Shown here: one piece after another, positions 47,436 to 60,943 of the stretch
Layout: each line of letters opens with the position of its first letter
How positions within the stretch are numbered: position 1 is the stretch's first letter
Assembly: GCF_040802235.1 (NCBI RefSeq)
Contig: NC_133158.1
Span: 166,071,401-166,135,400 of the forward strand
Source of the DNA: Manis javanica
Taxonomy: Eukaryota; Chordata; Mammalia; Pholidota; Manidae
Direction: 5' to 3'
DNA: 64,000 bases
Program-made: the position numbers and the translations under genes
The notes under the pieces: generated by a model
What the model saw: only the letters and a program-made list of their open reading frames with translations
What the model was told of the DNA's origin: nothing
Databases searched by the model: none

Positions 47436-47525
47436 GAGGAGCAGTTAGAGCACCACAAGGTCTGGGCCAAGCCACGCTCTCTGCTGCCTCCGCCAGGGAC
47501 CCCGAGTTCGATTCCCTTGGGTCCC
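47436..47525 (+). repeat. tRNA-like / possible SINE-like module
   Basis: GAGGAGCAGTTAGAGCACC (about 47436-47454) resembles a pol III A box. GAGTTCGATTCC (47504-47515) is close to the B-box consensus. Just around it GGGACCC (47496-47502) and GGGTCCC (47519-47525) form a perfect 7-bp inverted repeat. The A-B spacing (about 65) is long and no proper T-stem or anticodon arm forms, so it is not a functional tRNA. It may be a decayed tRNA-derived SINE, or chance. Confidence 0.25.
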
Positions 47526-47570
47526 ACCACTTCCCGAGGTCCTGCCCGCATCCTGGTCTGACCCATGCTA

Positions 47571-47584
47571 TGTGTGTGTGTGTG
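47571..47584. repeat. (TG)7 microsatellite
   Basis: Seven TG dinucleotides just downstream of the tRNA-like module. Confidence 0.9.
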
Positions 47585-49149
47585 CACAGCTCTGAAGACA
47601 ACACTTTTTGGAGGGGACAGGATCCCCACTCCCACCTTCCAGCTTAGGGGTCCAGCCTTTTCTTCCCTGATGTAAGAACTTCAGGCTGCGCCCCCACAGG
47701 GTCACTGACTGCGGTCATCCAGCTCTGTGGCCCCAGCGTGGACAGAGGGACAGAGCGCAAGGCACAGGAACCAGGAGCCAAGAGGCTCCAAACACCGCAG
47801 CTCTTCCTGCTGCGGCCTCGCGTTTTTCAGGAAGGCGCTTGTTTCCTCTCTGGGGTTTCTTAGGCAGCGATGGGAACAGTCATCCTTGTGGAGGGAGCCA
47901 AGGGACCCTGCGGCTTTACCTATGTCTTGTCACAACTATCTACGGCATTGGACGAGTACGGGAGAGAAAGGTCTATTTTGTGAAGTGCCCTGGTTTCTAT
48001 GGGAAGCCCCATGCTGTCATACCCAGGAAGACCTAAGTCTGACTCACAGGGAAGCTGTGACTCATCCTTCCAGGGCAGTTTCCTCTGCCACAACTGAACA
48101 AATGCTGGCCCCAGGGCTAAAATGATTGTGTGAAACAGTTGGACAGGGAGACAGTATAGAATTGCCACCTTGTGCTAAGCCCCCAACTTTCCCTTTTTGA
48201 CTGTCCTTTAAAAATGCATTTTTAGCCATATTCGACCTGCATCATAAAACTAAAGGGAGGCACCATGATGGGTACCACTTGCCTGGATTGCCTTATGTGT
48301 TTCTGCAATAAATTGGCACCTACAAATTTACACACTTGAATTTGGCAAAACACAGGAAACATGTGAGATCAAAATGAGGGGCTTCTGGCAAGATTCCACA
48401 CCTGCCATCTTTTGTATTTGACCCTTTCTCTAAAAGCTCAAAGTGACAACAACAAAACGCTGAGAGCAAAAACCAAAGCAAATGAAAACAAAAAATCAAA
48501 ACAACAAACAACAATAACAGGAGCAACAGCAATGATGACAAGTATCTTTTTCTTGGCTTAGATGCAGTATGATGGATCACCATCTTATTAGAGTTGGTAT
48601 ATTAAATATGTTTATCTGAAGAAATCTTTATTCCTTAAACCCATTTCTTTTTGTACTTTGTCATTTCTGTGTAACCAAGAATATGAAGGAACTCAAAATT
48701 GATAGATTACCATCGAAACCATAGTGGGTAAGGATGAACTAATACAGTGAACCATAAAATTAACAACTAGAGTAAAAACTCACTCATGCCATCTTGAATT
48801 AATAATTCAGCTCTTAGAGAATAAAATTTTGTACTGGTAAGTGTTCATGTGCCTTCTCTGTACCTCTCAGTTTTCTACATATTTTTTACAATTATATAGG
48901 TTCAAGGTAGGAAGGATATTGGACCTCTTCATTAATCCTATGATTTTAGGAAATACTTATAAATTACAAAGGTAATTTGATTTCTTAAATTTCCAAATTT
49001 CTCAAATTTCTTTTAGTAATTCCTTCAGCTCTTGAGAAAAAATTTTGGAAGTCAGAAACTGATAGTGGTCTTCTGAGACAGAGAGGACAGAAGGAAATTA
49101 CTTATAAATGATTCAAAAGTCGTGTCATGTGTATATGTGAAATTTCCTT
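47585..49149. other. Unassigned intergenic DNA
   Basis: The 132-codon frame at 47727-48125 shows no recognisable domain. 48440-48530 is A-rich with CAA-type low complexity. Confidence 0.4.
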
Positions 49150-49950
49150 CCATGTTGCAAGTTTTGAGTGGGTGTTTTATCAGTAAATATGTTCTGTTCC
49201 TTTCTCTCTTTTTTTCTCTGGCATTCCCATTATGCATATGTTATACCTTTTGTAGTTGTCCCACGGTTCTTGGATATTCCGTTCCAATTTTTTCCCAGTC
49301 TTTTTTCTCTTTGCTTTTTAGTTTTGGAAATTTCTTTTGAGATATCTTCAAGCTCATTAATTCTTTCCTCAGCTGTGTCTAGTCTGCTATTGAGACCATC
49401 AAGGACATTCTTCATTCCTGTCACAATGTTTTTTATTTCTAGCATCTATTTTTGATTCTTTCTTGGAATTTGGAATCTTGGAATCATCTCTTTGCCTACA
49501 ATTACCCATCTGTTCTTGCATGCTGTCCACTCTTTTTCCACTAGAGCCTTTAGTTGTTTTAAATTCCCAGTCCAATAATTTCAACATCCCTGCCTTATCT
49601 GAGTGTGGTTCTCATGCTTGCGCTTTCTCTTCAAACTGCATTTTTGCCTTTAGGTTGATGTGTAATCTTTTTTTTTGAAAGCCAGGCATGATATGTCAAG
49701 TAAAAGGAACCCAGAACTGGTTCCTGAAGAGTTTTTACTCATGGATTCTTAATGTGGTAACTTGTAATTCTCTATTTACACCTGTATATTTCTCCAGTTT
49801 TGAAGACACTGGTTTGCCCCGTGACCTGCTTATCTGATGGATCTACGAGTTGTTGGTTTTCAGTTTATTCAGCTTTTTAGTTTATGTTAGGATGGAGTGA
49901 CAACGTCTAACAACTTACATGCCAGACCAGAAACTGGAAGTCCTCAGTCA
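49150..49950 (-). mobile_element. Old LINE-1/HAL1 fragment with ORF1 coiled-coil remnant
   Basis: The minus-strand frame at 49230-49445 reads LNSRLDTAEERINELEDISK and then KQREKRLGKNW, the L1 ORF1p coiled-coil/RRM-entry pattern. Upstream (49450-49950) follow ORF1-N-terminal and 5'-region blocks. No ORF2 follows downstream, as expected for HAL1 or a 3'-truncated L1M. Confidence 0.7.
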
Positions 49951-51604
49951 ATATTCTTTAGTTGGAGGAAATGGAAACCTTCAAACACATGAGAAAAAAT
50001 AAGAAGATGAAAAAAAGAAATAATTTACTGAAGGCTATGGGGGTAGCTTGCAGAATTACATGAAGACATGCAGGCAGGTCACAGATAGTTCAAAATCCAG
50101 AGAAGCTCTGTGTTACAGGCCTACCTTGGGCCACGTGCCCACTCATGGCCTGGAAGAGCAGTCCCACCAAGGTGTCGTGGGAAGGATCCTTCCTAAAAGG
50201 AAGTTTAGGGTACTGCTAGGAGGAGCAGGGGGATGCCTTACAGAGATAAGCGCCTTTGTCCAGGGAAAAAGGAAACCAAGCAGCTGCTGAAGTTCTGACT
50301 CACTTCTGATTGCTTCCCACTGGGATGGACAACAACAGCAATTAATTTTTTAGGTCAAAGTCTCACAGAATTCTTATGCAATCTTATTATTCTGTATACC
50401 CTTTATATTTAATGGATTTTTGGCTATTAGGGGCTGATTCTCTATATGACAATTATATAAGCCACACTGATATATATGGGAATGCCACTATAGTTCATGG
50501 CCTTTGTTATTTCAGATTTTTTTCATTTGACACTAAGTATTTGTGTTGCATCTCCCTTCATCTACTTTAAGTCAACATTAAAGAAAAAGAAATTCCTAGG
50601 TAATTCTCTTCTGAATGTTTCTTTTTCGCTTTGAAATAGAATCAAACTCTCTGAAGAAGTAACTTGATCCAAAACCTGCTTTGTCTTCCAAGGAAAATTA
50701 AAAGGTAAAAAATCAGAAGCTCTACAGACTTCTTGCCAATGATTGATTTGGGGAATAAAGAGCTATCACTTCCCATTTCCAGGATTCCCGATCACCATCT
50801 TTTCCTGCTTACCTGTTTATCAATTGGAGTACAGTTAACACTGTGTAGATTGTTTGCACTCACAGTTTGAGAAAATTGACTTCAGGCATGAACAGGGGAA
50901 GGGTCAGCAAAGGAGATTGTGAAAATGTTGCCAGAGAGGTAGGAGGGAGTTCAGAGAACACGGGGTCACAGAAGCCACGGAAAGAGTTTTAAGAGAAGGG
51001 AATGGAAAAGAAAATCTAAGAAATGTTCATCAAACAAGAAGGAAGTTGTTGAAAATCTTGTAAAAAACATCCTCGTGAGATTAATGAAGCCAGAATGCAG
51101 TGGATGGAGGAGTGAGTGGGAGGTATGAAAACAAAGACAGGGTACACTGCTCTCGCTAAAAGCCTGGCTGTGCAGAAGAGATGGGGGTGGTTGTTAGAGT
51201 GTGACATAGTGGGGAGAGGGTGACTTTCTCTTTTTAGAAGATGGGAGGTACTAGTAGTACATTTTAAGTTGTTCAGAGGAAGAATCCTATTGAGTAGAAG
51301 TAGTTGAACATACAGTACGTGCAATATAGTATGGTTCCTGGAGAGATGGCAAATGGTAGGATGAGAGATTTGAGGAGGGTGAGGCTGGAAAGGTCAGAAA
51401 CCTGAAATACCTGCAGTGGAGAACAGGAGACAAAGTGATGTATGCAACACAAGCAGTTCACTGGGCAGTACTGAGTCTTAATACAGAAATATGTACTTTA
51501 AAAATGAGGTATTTCAAATACCTAATATTCAAATCCTCAGATGTGGGACTGGCTGAGTGAAATGGGATGGGGGGCTGTGGTATATATGGCTGGGAGTTTA
51601 GCAC
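49951..51604. other. Unassigned intergenic DNA
   Basis: No gene or repeat recognised. 50.9-51.45 kb is purine-rich, giving open frames on the minus strand. Confidence 0.4.
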
Positions 51605-51860
51605 ACCTGTGATCACTTAAGATGCTTCTTAACTGATTACAAGCAGTAAACACAACTTAAACAGGATTGTAAAATGATGGGAATTTATTGTCTCACATAA
51701 GGAAAAGTCAAAAAATGGGTAGGCTGCAGGCACAGATTTATTCAGGATTCATTTGTGATTTACTCTATTCATCCCCACTCCATGTGCTGGCTTTATTCTT
51801 ATCCCACTTCCCTCAGGGTTATGCTTTGACTGCCAGCAGCAGCCAGGGCTGAGGATCCTG
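51605..51860 (+). repeat. Old interspersed repeat, same family as 13320-13560
   Basis: 'acttaaacaggattgtaaaa', 'gggaatttattgtctcacat' and 'ctgccagcagcagccagggc' match the same family, diverged. Confidence 0.45.
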
Positions 51861-54800
51861 GACAAAATATTGGAATCATAAAGAAATAGTGGGGAAGGAA
51901 GGCAGAGGAATACCTGCCTTCTGCCCTCCTCCTTGCACCCCATCTTCCACCATTTCTCTCCTTGGCAGGACTTAAAAAAAGCCACAGGGCCAGGTAGCCT
52001 AGAATCAGTGCCAATACAGAGCAGAGGAGAGGCATGGTGGGGAAGTGGGTGTGAAAGCCAACAGGCAGAGGTCTAACGCAGGCCCAGGAGATAGTGGACG
52101 GCCAAAATGGAGTGGCCCAGGAACAAAACAGAGATCCTTCCAGCACGCAGAACCTGAGGAACTCACCCTACCACCAGCTCAAGGGAAGCTTCTCCTTTCT
52201 AGGTCACAGGAGGTGCTGGGTGCCAGGGACTGGTGGCACAGTGTGCTGTCATAAGTGGTGCACACTTCTGAGTGGGGTTTGCTCTCAGTGATCCAGTTCT
52301 TCTCTGTCCCTGTGCAGTGAACTGGGGAATGGCTGACTCTCTCATTTGGCCACATCCTGACCTGAATGAGAGGAATTCATGTCACATGGAGATCCTGGGT
52401 GCTGGGACTAAGTCAGGACTTTGGGAGGGGGAGGCAAGAACATTTAGACTATAGGTTATAGTTTTATACATTAAGGAAAATATATATGGAAAGGAGGGTG
52501 TGGGCTTGCCTGCCAGGTGCTGGACTGTGGTTGCTACTGTTCCAGCCCACGGGCATGCTTTGTCCTCCTTTTTCTGTAAGCAGGTGCTTCAGAGCTTGGA
52601 TGAGGACCTTGCATTGGTAAGACACTTGGCTTGGATGAGTGCTTTACATAGTGCCCAGTCCTTATCCTCACACTCTAGAAGTTGGGATTACAGAAGTACC
52701 AGACAGACAAGGGGTGGATGATAAAGTGGATGGCTGTTTTGTCTGCCCATCATCCCTTCTGTTGCAGAACTAACCTCTCCCGTCTATGTGGTTCTGGAAG
52801 GGGCTGCAAATCACAGGCACTGACATCAGAAGTCATGTGACCAATCAGATATTGGCCTAGGATTATGAACTGGAGACACATATAACAGAGTCCAAAAACC
52901 ATGGAAGGCGGCTCACTCCAGTAGCAGTGCCCTGGAGAGCTGCTCCAGAGGCAGGTGTCGTCAGCTGGAATGGCTAGCTCTGTCCTGCTCCTTGCCCTTC
53001 CTGAGATATGAGTGCTCAGCTCTGAGCATTCTGTTCATTCCTTGGTATTCTTCCTATGAAACTTTCAGTGCTTGAGAGATCATTCTGTTCACATTAACCA
53101 AAAACCGTACCTGAAGGAAGAGCCAACATGGTTTAAAGCTTTAGTGGTTACTACAGAGCTCCAGAACTGAAGCTGGTCTCCCTCATCAAGGTTGTTGGGA
53201 GCAGAGATGCTGGGAATTCACATGGATCAGCAGAGTTCTGGGACAAACTGTATCTCTCAGAAGACCATCACGGACCACATGTGTCCTTGAAAAATAGGGA
53301 AGTATAAGGAAAAGGTTCATTACCTGGGTTAAATATAATTTTCTTCGAAGACATGTTTTCAAAGTAATTCATGAATATTGTTTTTCATGTTAACTAGAAT
53401 TGTAAAGAGTAATATACCAAGGGTGCTTCTTCAGGACAGCCTTAACGTTCTGCCCTTCCACCTGCTGATTTTTATAAAAAGGAAAATGGTTTTTCTTACC
53501 ATGTTTATTAGTGTTATGCATACTTTCTAATACTTTAGGAATCATTTGTTGAAGGATATCTTCTGAACATACACAGAGGCATACAAATACAGTCCTAAAC
53601 ACTGTCCTTACAAATAATTTATTCTTATTTCATACATTTGTTTTTCAGCAAAAAATACATAGCTATATTATTTATACAGGATTTCATGTTCAAGACAGTA
53701 GGGAACAAATGTCTCAGAAAAACAAAATCATAGCCAACTATACATCAGAAGTGAGTCACAATTTTGTTCAGCTACGTGCACAGAACTGACCAAAGTGATA
53801 TCTATTTCTATGGATTATTTTGCTTAATTTATCAGGTAATGTGGGATTATGATTAGATTTTGTTTTTCTGGCACACTAGTGATTTGAAACCACACTGTCC
53901 TAGTCCCTATGTGGAAGTTTACACATCCTGAGAAAGCCTTTCTAGCTAGCTGACAACAGCTATTTTAGGATGTAGGTGACGACTGGAGTCAGGGTAACTG
54001 AAAAAGAATTTAGCAAGCAGTGGGAAAAACTATACAGTTTCTTTCTTCATGCTGGAGTTATCCTTTACTCCCTTCTCCCTTCATTACATTATCACCATTA
54101 AATGAACTAAAAAAATAGAATACTGACACAAGGAGGTCTCTATTTTATCACTGTTAAATCCTCCCTCTGCCTCTGACCTGAGGAAAAAAATTATGGTCTT
54201 TCAGTTGATGCCCTTTACTACAAAAGGGGACCTGCTGGTTGTACATTCTTGTAAATCAAATCCAAGTACAGCAGTCGTATTTAAATCCTTAGAAATGAAT
54301 GAACCTCATAAGGCAGATGGTTCGAGTAGGCCTAAATACACTTTAGGAACCTTTTATCTTCAAGGCTGAGTTTGTGGAAAGTGCAGGCTTCAAGGGTTGT
54401 GGAAATGGTCTGGGAAGCCTGAGAAGGAAGAGAGTTCAGAGCTACCGCAAGCTTTATGCAGATCCGAGAGCGGCCATGGAATCGTCCCTGGGCCCCGAAA
54501 TACAGCCAGCCTTCTCCTGGTCTGTGTAGCAACGGCACGGGGTTTCAGTCTTCTTTCCACTCCAAAGAAACAAGGAGCAGAGTGTCCAGGGCTGTGCATT
54601 TAACTGGCTGTGTTATTCACTGTGGTTATACCCTCATCAAAGTGAAAGGTGCCTCATCCCTTTATTGCCTTGGTACCTAGTTACTCAGAATTATTCTGCT
54701 TATAGCCTCTGTAAAAGAAAACCAACCCAGTAGAAAAGTAGACCTTCTGTGCTACACCTTGCTGGGAGAGTGCATTTAATGAAGTCTCTAACTAGAATTT

Positions 54801-56984
54801 TAAAAAGTCTTCAATTTAGCCTTGTTACACATCTGTAACATATATGACCTGTTTTCTTCTTTTAAAAAAGTGGTTTTGCCCTTCTTTAAACTATACATTA
54901 TTTACATTTTAAAAGACATAATATGAGGTTTTTATCATTTGGGTAAGAGCTCAAGGTAATTAAACTCCCATGACAAAGATGAGGCTTTCCAAAAAGCGCT
55001 GGTTCTCATCTGTGTGCTAAGGCTTGTTTTACAAACAAATTGCTATTATAAACTTTTAAAATATAAAATTAGAACACTTCTTTAAAGTTGTTTCCTATTT
55101 TCTTTTTTGCATCCAGTGTATTAAAAACAAATTATGCTTTCTAACTAGAGATGGAACTTAAAAGAAGAAATGAAATTAACGTGCTCCCATCTTTCACCTG
55201 GAAACAGGGTCTATTCACATGGTGTCCTTTCTCAGTGTTGTGGGAGCCATGAGGAGCAGGGCCAGTTCTACAGAATGGTTAAATAACCCACCGAGAGCTT
55301 GGTTACCCACTGAGACCCCTCCACTCCTACTTGTGTGCTTACTGCATACATTAGGTGCACCTATAAGACAGGAAAAAGATGGCCTGCTACTTTTACACAT
55401 TTGAGAATAATTTTGCACTTTCAAGAAATTGTCCTTGAGAAATACCGTGTTTGGAAAAGCTTTCAGGGATTGGTCAATAACAGAAAGTATTAAAGATCAT
55501 GAATTACATTTAGAAGCATGACATGTTGGGGAACATTTTTCAAAATCTCAAAAAGCTGTTTTCCATTGAGCTAAATAGTCAATAAGTTATCACTTGTTGC
55601 ATATAGGTATGTGTTCACAGCTTTCGAGTCACATCCTGTCACAGTTAACAGCCAAACAAGCATTCTTGGCCTCTGACCTATAAATACCCTCTGCAACTTG
55701 CTCACAGACTCTTAAGAAGCTGCTCTAAAACAAAAAAATCTACAAACTGGGTAGAAATCTGCCAACCAGAAATGCAATACATGTGCCCTTTTTTTTTTTA
55801 ACAACAACAAACATCTGTATTAGCTCTTTGGAATAGTGACTAAGAAAAAATTGACAACGATTTTCACGAGATAATACAAGATAATAATTCAAAATATTGA
55901 AGAAGGAATAAAATCATTAGGGAGGCATGTGGTCTATCACAATGCAGAATACAGTAGTGCTCAGCTTCAACCAATGGATGCTTCCTTTTTCAGTTTGTTT
56001 AGGCTTGTTTGCTTTTTGTCAGGCTTATGTCAGAGACTACTGGCAATCCTTCAAGAAAATGGTTCAAGAGGTGATTTACAATTGCCTGGTGCTATCCCCT
56101 AATGCCTTTTGCCTTATGCCCTAATTTTACGGAAACAAATTAAGGATGTTAAGCCAGGGGTAAGTGTGCTTCTCAAAATATACCTTGGCACTAGCGCTCA
56201 GGTCAAAAGCTACACAGGATGTGGTTAGGCTGCCAAATAGAATTCCTTGTTTGCCCATTTAAGTGCTAACACTGTCAGAGTTCATAAAATTCAAAATTCA
56301 GGGGAAACTGTTCTATTCTGGCTGTTTGAATCTAATCCTCTTTGTTCCCCCCTTCTTAGGCCTTCTTTCTGTCTTTTTTACATCTGATACTTTCTACAAT
56401 TTCCTCCACATTAATTTTTTTCCAAGATATGTAACACAATGACCTTAAAAGGGGAAAATGGCTAAAGAACGTTAATCTTAATCTTTGGAAATCTAAACTT
56501 GCATTTTTTAAAACTTAATTACTCTATGACATTCATACACATAGTAGAGATCACAGTTTAGGCACTTTGGATGAATTTTCCTTCATAATGATATGAATAC
56601 TATTAAGCTTTCAAAAGTGATTGTTATTAGTGTCTTTGTTAATTAGTTGTGATGGTAAATTTTTGAACTCTTTCTATGTACATATACCTGCTATCCCTTC
56701 ACCTGGGTTGTATATTAAAATTCGTAGTTGTTTTTAACCATAAAATTCACATAGGCCTAGGAGGAGACAGGAAAAAAGAAGAAAGAAAAAAGAAAGAAAT
56801 TGATTGTGGGTAAATTCGCATGTTAATTGAAATAAGATTTTATGCATTGCTTTTATGCTAATAGAAAGGAGAAAAGAACAAACTCAGTGGCTTGGGACAG
56901 GCTGCTTACGAGTTTGATCCCTGTCCTTTCTGGTGCTCCTCTCTCTCTCTCTCTGTTCCACAAGCAGAAAAAAGGGTAATGGCT
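51861..56984. other. Long stretch with little recognisable repeat
   Basis: Weak MIR-like sequence at about 52570-52720 and an old-repeat look at 52780-53060. Otherwise no named element and no exon seen in about 5 kb. Short frames (54332-54680 on both strands) are chance-like. 53.6-56 kb is AT-rich; A/T runs lie at 55790-55812. Confidence 0.4.
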
Positions 56985-57070
56985 GTATAGTAGGGATGGG
57001 GCCTTGCCCAATGTCTGACGTGCAGTAGGTGCTCAATGTTCATAAAAAGGATTACATAAAGGAATGAAGG
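56985..57070 (+). repeat. L2 LINE 3'-end fragment
   Basis: 'ccaatgtctgacgtgcagta' and 'ggtgctcaatgttcataaaa' are the L2 terminal block. Confidence 0.6.
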
Positions 57071-60000
57071 AAAATCAATTCAAAGGACAGTGACAGAATG
57101 AAATTAGCAGTGCTAGACATCAAAGATGAAGAACAAGCTAAGATGATACAAACTAAGTAGCTGATCACATTTTAAGATTTTATAATCTAAATTTTTGTCT
57201 AAGATTTTGTGATCTAAATTCAAAGATAGCTGTATCTTCATTTGCTCTTTTACATTATAAAGCAGCAATTAAAAGATATACATTATTTATCTCCAATTAG
57301 TGTGTGTGTACTTGGCAGGCATCATAGCTTGCAAAATACTAAACACTCATGATTGAGCACACAACCACCCCACATCAAAAGGCCAGTTTGAAAACTTAAT
57401 TCTGGAGCCTGGGACCTATGGTATAACCTTGAAGTGGAGATAACTCCTACTGCACCTGATCCCTACTATAGCCTGGTGCAGATTAACTGAAATTGTGAAG
57501 AGAACTGAAGATGAAAATCCCTGTTTATTATTGCTATTAGCTTTCAGATTCAGCACCAAATCAGAAAAAAAAATTATAAAAATCATCTGCATCCCCAAAT
57601 TTTGAGAACTTAGAATTATTCCCCTGCAGTTGCATGATGGATTAGGCGAAATGGTTTTTGACTGCAAGCACTTAACAGGCAGGATTTATGAATGGAAACA
57701 TGTGAAGGCTGCTCTGGCCAGCTCTGAAGCCCACACTTTCTTCCTGGGCTATTTATAGAAAGTGTATGGCCACTGGAAAAGATCACGTTTATTTTTATTA
57801 GCCAGTCATGACATGACCAAAGAACTCACTTCCTTTCTCTGGGAGGAAGGTCATCCTCTTCACCTGAGGGTGTAGCTGAAGGACAGGGAAGAAAGGGCTT
57901 TTAGCCAACGAAATCAGCCTTACTCAACCTCAGAGACCAACCCACTGGGTGACAGACACTGAAGTCGTTTAAACACCCTGCTTTTCCAGGCATGACTCTA
58001 TGATGCTGCTCCTTGAGATGTCATCTAGATCATGACTAACAAGTAAAAATAAACCGCATTACATAATATGCTTAAAAATTATACTGCCAAATAGGTTTTA
58101 CGGAGATAATGGAGTGCATTCTTGCCTGTCATTTGTCCTACGTTTCAAACAGCCGAATACAATAAAGAAAACTGAATTGTAATGGATGTGGCAAAATGGA
58201 GTGTGAAAAAATATTCCTAAAGATATTTTATTGTGATTGCCATATTACCCTTGAAATATGTAATACACCTGGATAGTTCCATGCAAATGGAGACTCGGTA
58301 AATATTTCCTGATTCTTAAATTTGTCATCGTTTATCTTGACAGAAATCTGATATAAATTAGCAAATAACATACAGAGTTTAACAAATCATCCCTGGTCAT
58401 AGTTAGTGTATATGGTACCCATTTGCAAGCATGGAGTGAAACCAAGCCATTGTTGTCAACTAGAATTCCTTTTTGTCAATGTTATATGTGGCATATAAAA
58501 TCTCAGATGCAATGGGGAAGGGAAAGTGGAGGAAGGGAAAGGCAGGGGAAGGAAAGTGAGTCATTCTCTCTGGCACATACTGGGTGCTGAAACCTTTTAA
58601 GGGAAAAGTGTGTCATCTTACGGGGCTCATGCGTCATAATCACTTGAAAATGATATGGGTATAATTTTATCCTTAAGTGGCCTCTGCTTAAGGACAAAGA
58701 CAGGGCAAAAGAGAAGTCTGTTTGTAGACCCCGAAGATTGAAAACAAAAAATTGAAAATGAAAAATATGAGGCTTATTTCTTGTCCTTAAACTCATTGAT
58801 TCTTTTCAGAAGTCTGTCTCCTGAAAGTTCTTTCTGAAAGGGGAGGCCCCATTTTACAAGGAAGGGACAAAATACTCCTTGTTCTGTTTCTCTAGCTTCT
58901 AAATCAACATTCTTTGGGGCTCTAAAAGAGACAACAATGACATGCAAATAAGTTTGCAGGTGGAAATACCCTGGTTTCCACAGTCATCCTTGAATACATG
59001 TACTGAATTAAGTTACAGTGAGAAATAACATCTGTGGTCAGCCTCTGTAACCGAACAGGGATCTCCTCACACTTTGCAAAAGATGAGACACTGATACTGA
59101 TCAGCAAATATGCCAAGCATATCTACAGTCCCACTAAGAGGTTCTAAATGAAATATGGACATATATAAAGTTAACTTCTGTGTGCAGGTTAACACACAAG
59201 GAGACTGGCTCCTCTAGGGAATCGTGCGGAGACTCTGTTTACAAATACAGTAGTGATTAAAAGCATATACAAAAACAGCAATCTTTTTAAGAGCTTCAGC
59301 CTACCAGTGCTGAGGTAAGTGTTCATCTACCTTATGTGCTTGATATAAATTGTACCATGAAGTCAAGACTCCCCATTCAATGGCTTATTTGGCTCTTAAC
59401 CAAAAGGACTTGTCAGGAAGTGTGATACATATTTAAATAAGCCACATCAGTGGTTTGTGTTCCTCTAGGGTGGCCATCTCAAATACAGGTTAGCATTTTT
59501 AAGAAACGTCTTAAATAACACTGGCTAATCAATATGGTTGTTAGGAAGTATCTCAGGAGCATGTTCACTAATTTTTGGACAATTTAGGGTGACTGCCACT
59601 CATTTCCATAGGCAAAGAGAATCTTACTTAACTCAAAACTTTCAGTTTCAACTCAAGGAATATGCTCCTGACTTTCAAAACTGCCTCATTCATTACTGAA
59701 TTTTGTGTTTTAAACTTTAAGCAAGGACAGATGGCATCAGGCTAGAAACTGTCCTCTCACCTTCCCTAACGGCTGCATTAGGAAGCACAGCTACATCATT
59801 GGTTGGCTCCTTCTCTTTGTAGAGAAGCCAGACACTCTGCATGGCCTGGCGAGTTACAGTGCTACCAAAAACTTACAACCAACACCCTCCTCCTTCTGTC
59901 CTGGTGCAATGTTAAGCCTTGATTTGCAGCTTACTCTTCCTGCTGTCCCCATCCAATAAACTATGTTTGAGGACCAGTCATTTGGGCATTGATTCAAAAG

Positions 60001-60640
60001 GCACATTTATTCCAGTGGCAACTTAAAAAGTAGAAAGGAAAAAAATTCAGATTAAAAACAAAACAAACAAAAAATAGGCTGGGTTTGGTGGAATACAGTA
60101 AAGTAAATAGGAATCTGGGATCTTTGCAAAGCACTGAGCTTCTCACCAGTAGTTTTACCTAGAGTCCCTAAGGTAGACTAATTCACAGTTGTATCGTGAC
60201 ATACATAGGCCTTCAGAAAACACTGTATAAAAAAGTAGTTGAGAACTTTCAAGCAGCTTGCCCTGATGTCCAGTTCAAGTGTATGCAATACAGAAGGGCT
60301 GCAAAATTCAAAACTACTTGACAAAATTCAGAGCATATCGCAGGCTTTGATAAATTATGAAAAACCATTGTATATATTATTATTTAAATAACATCTGAGA
60401 AACATTTTGAAGTAATTAACTTGTGTTCACATTCCATGCATTTTCTAGCAGATTAAGCCCTGGGTTTGTGTCTTTGTGCCCGTTTCCTACAAAGCTCAAT
60501 TCTTTTGACAAATGGCAAGCATTCCTCAGACTGAAATGGAAGTACCCAGGGATTTTGTCTACTTACCCTCTTTACTGCATACCTGACCTCACAAGGGCTA
60601 CTTTTGTTACCGCTGGCACCGAAGATGATTGGAAAATAGA
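57071..60640. other. PAQR9 downstream flank, little recognisable repeat
   Basis: No exon or named repeat over about 3.5 kb. Items seen: an imperfect 27-bp tandem at about 57173-57222, a perfect MEF2-type CTATTTATAG at 57749-57758 with A/T-rich TTATTTTTATTAG nearby, and a purine-rich GGGAAGGGAAAG run at 58512-58560. Part may be long 3' UTR or regulatory DNA. Confidence 0.4.
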
Positions 60641-60652
60641 ACTGTTCGGGGT

Positions 60653-60670
60653 TTTATTTGGGATTTTATT
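60653..60670 (-). terminator. Two adjacent AATAAA poly(A) signals downstream of PAQR9
   Basis: The plus strand carries TTTATT at 60653-60658 and 60665-60670, which are two AATAAA hexamers on the minus strand, about 275-290 bp beyond the PAQR9 stop. They would give a short 3' UTR ending near 60630. A further AATAAA lies near 60006-60011, so longer 3' UTRs are possible. Confidence 0.5.
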
Positions 60671-60943
60671 CTCCGCCTTTGAAAAAATCCCCGGATGTCA
60701 CAGACACCACCGAAATATTTCCCAGGGGCGAAAACTAGTGGCCCTCTCCCTCCTGCCTGACCCACCTCCCTCTTCTGGAGCTCCAGGTGGACTGAGACCC
60801 CCACGCCCCACTGCACTTTTTCCCTGTGGTTTTGCAGCACCTTCCTCGAGGAAACACAGCAAAACTTGAAGACAAACCAACAGCAGCAACAGAAACCCAG
60901 TAAACAGGTGTGGGCGAACCAACAGCCCCGGCTAGGGTGAGGC

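Noticed and set aside
47727..48125. 132-codon frame
   Set aside because: No recognisable domain, and several alternative frames overlap it.
60423..60869. 148-codon plus-strand frame beside the PAQR9 stop
   Set aside because: It overlaps the likely PAQR9 3' UTR on the opposite strand and has no recognisable domain or promoter.
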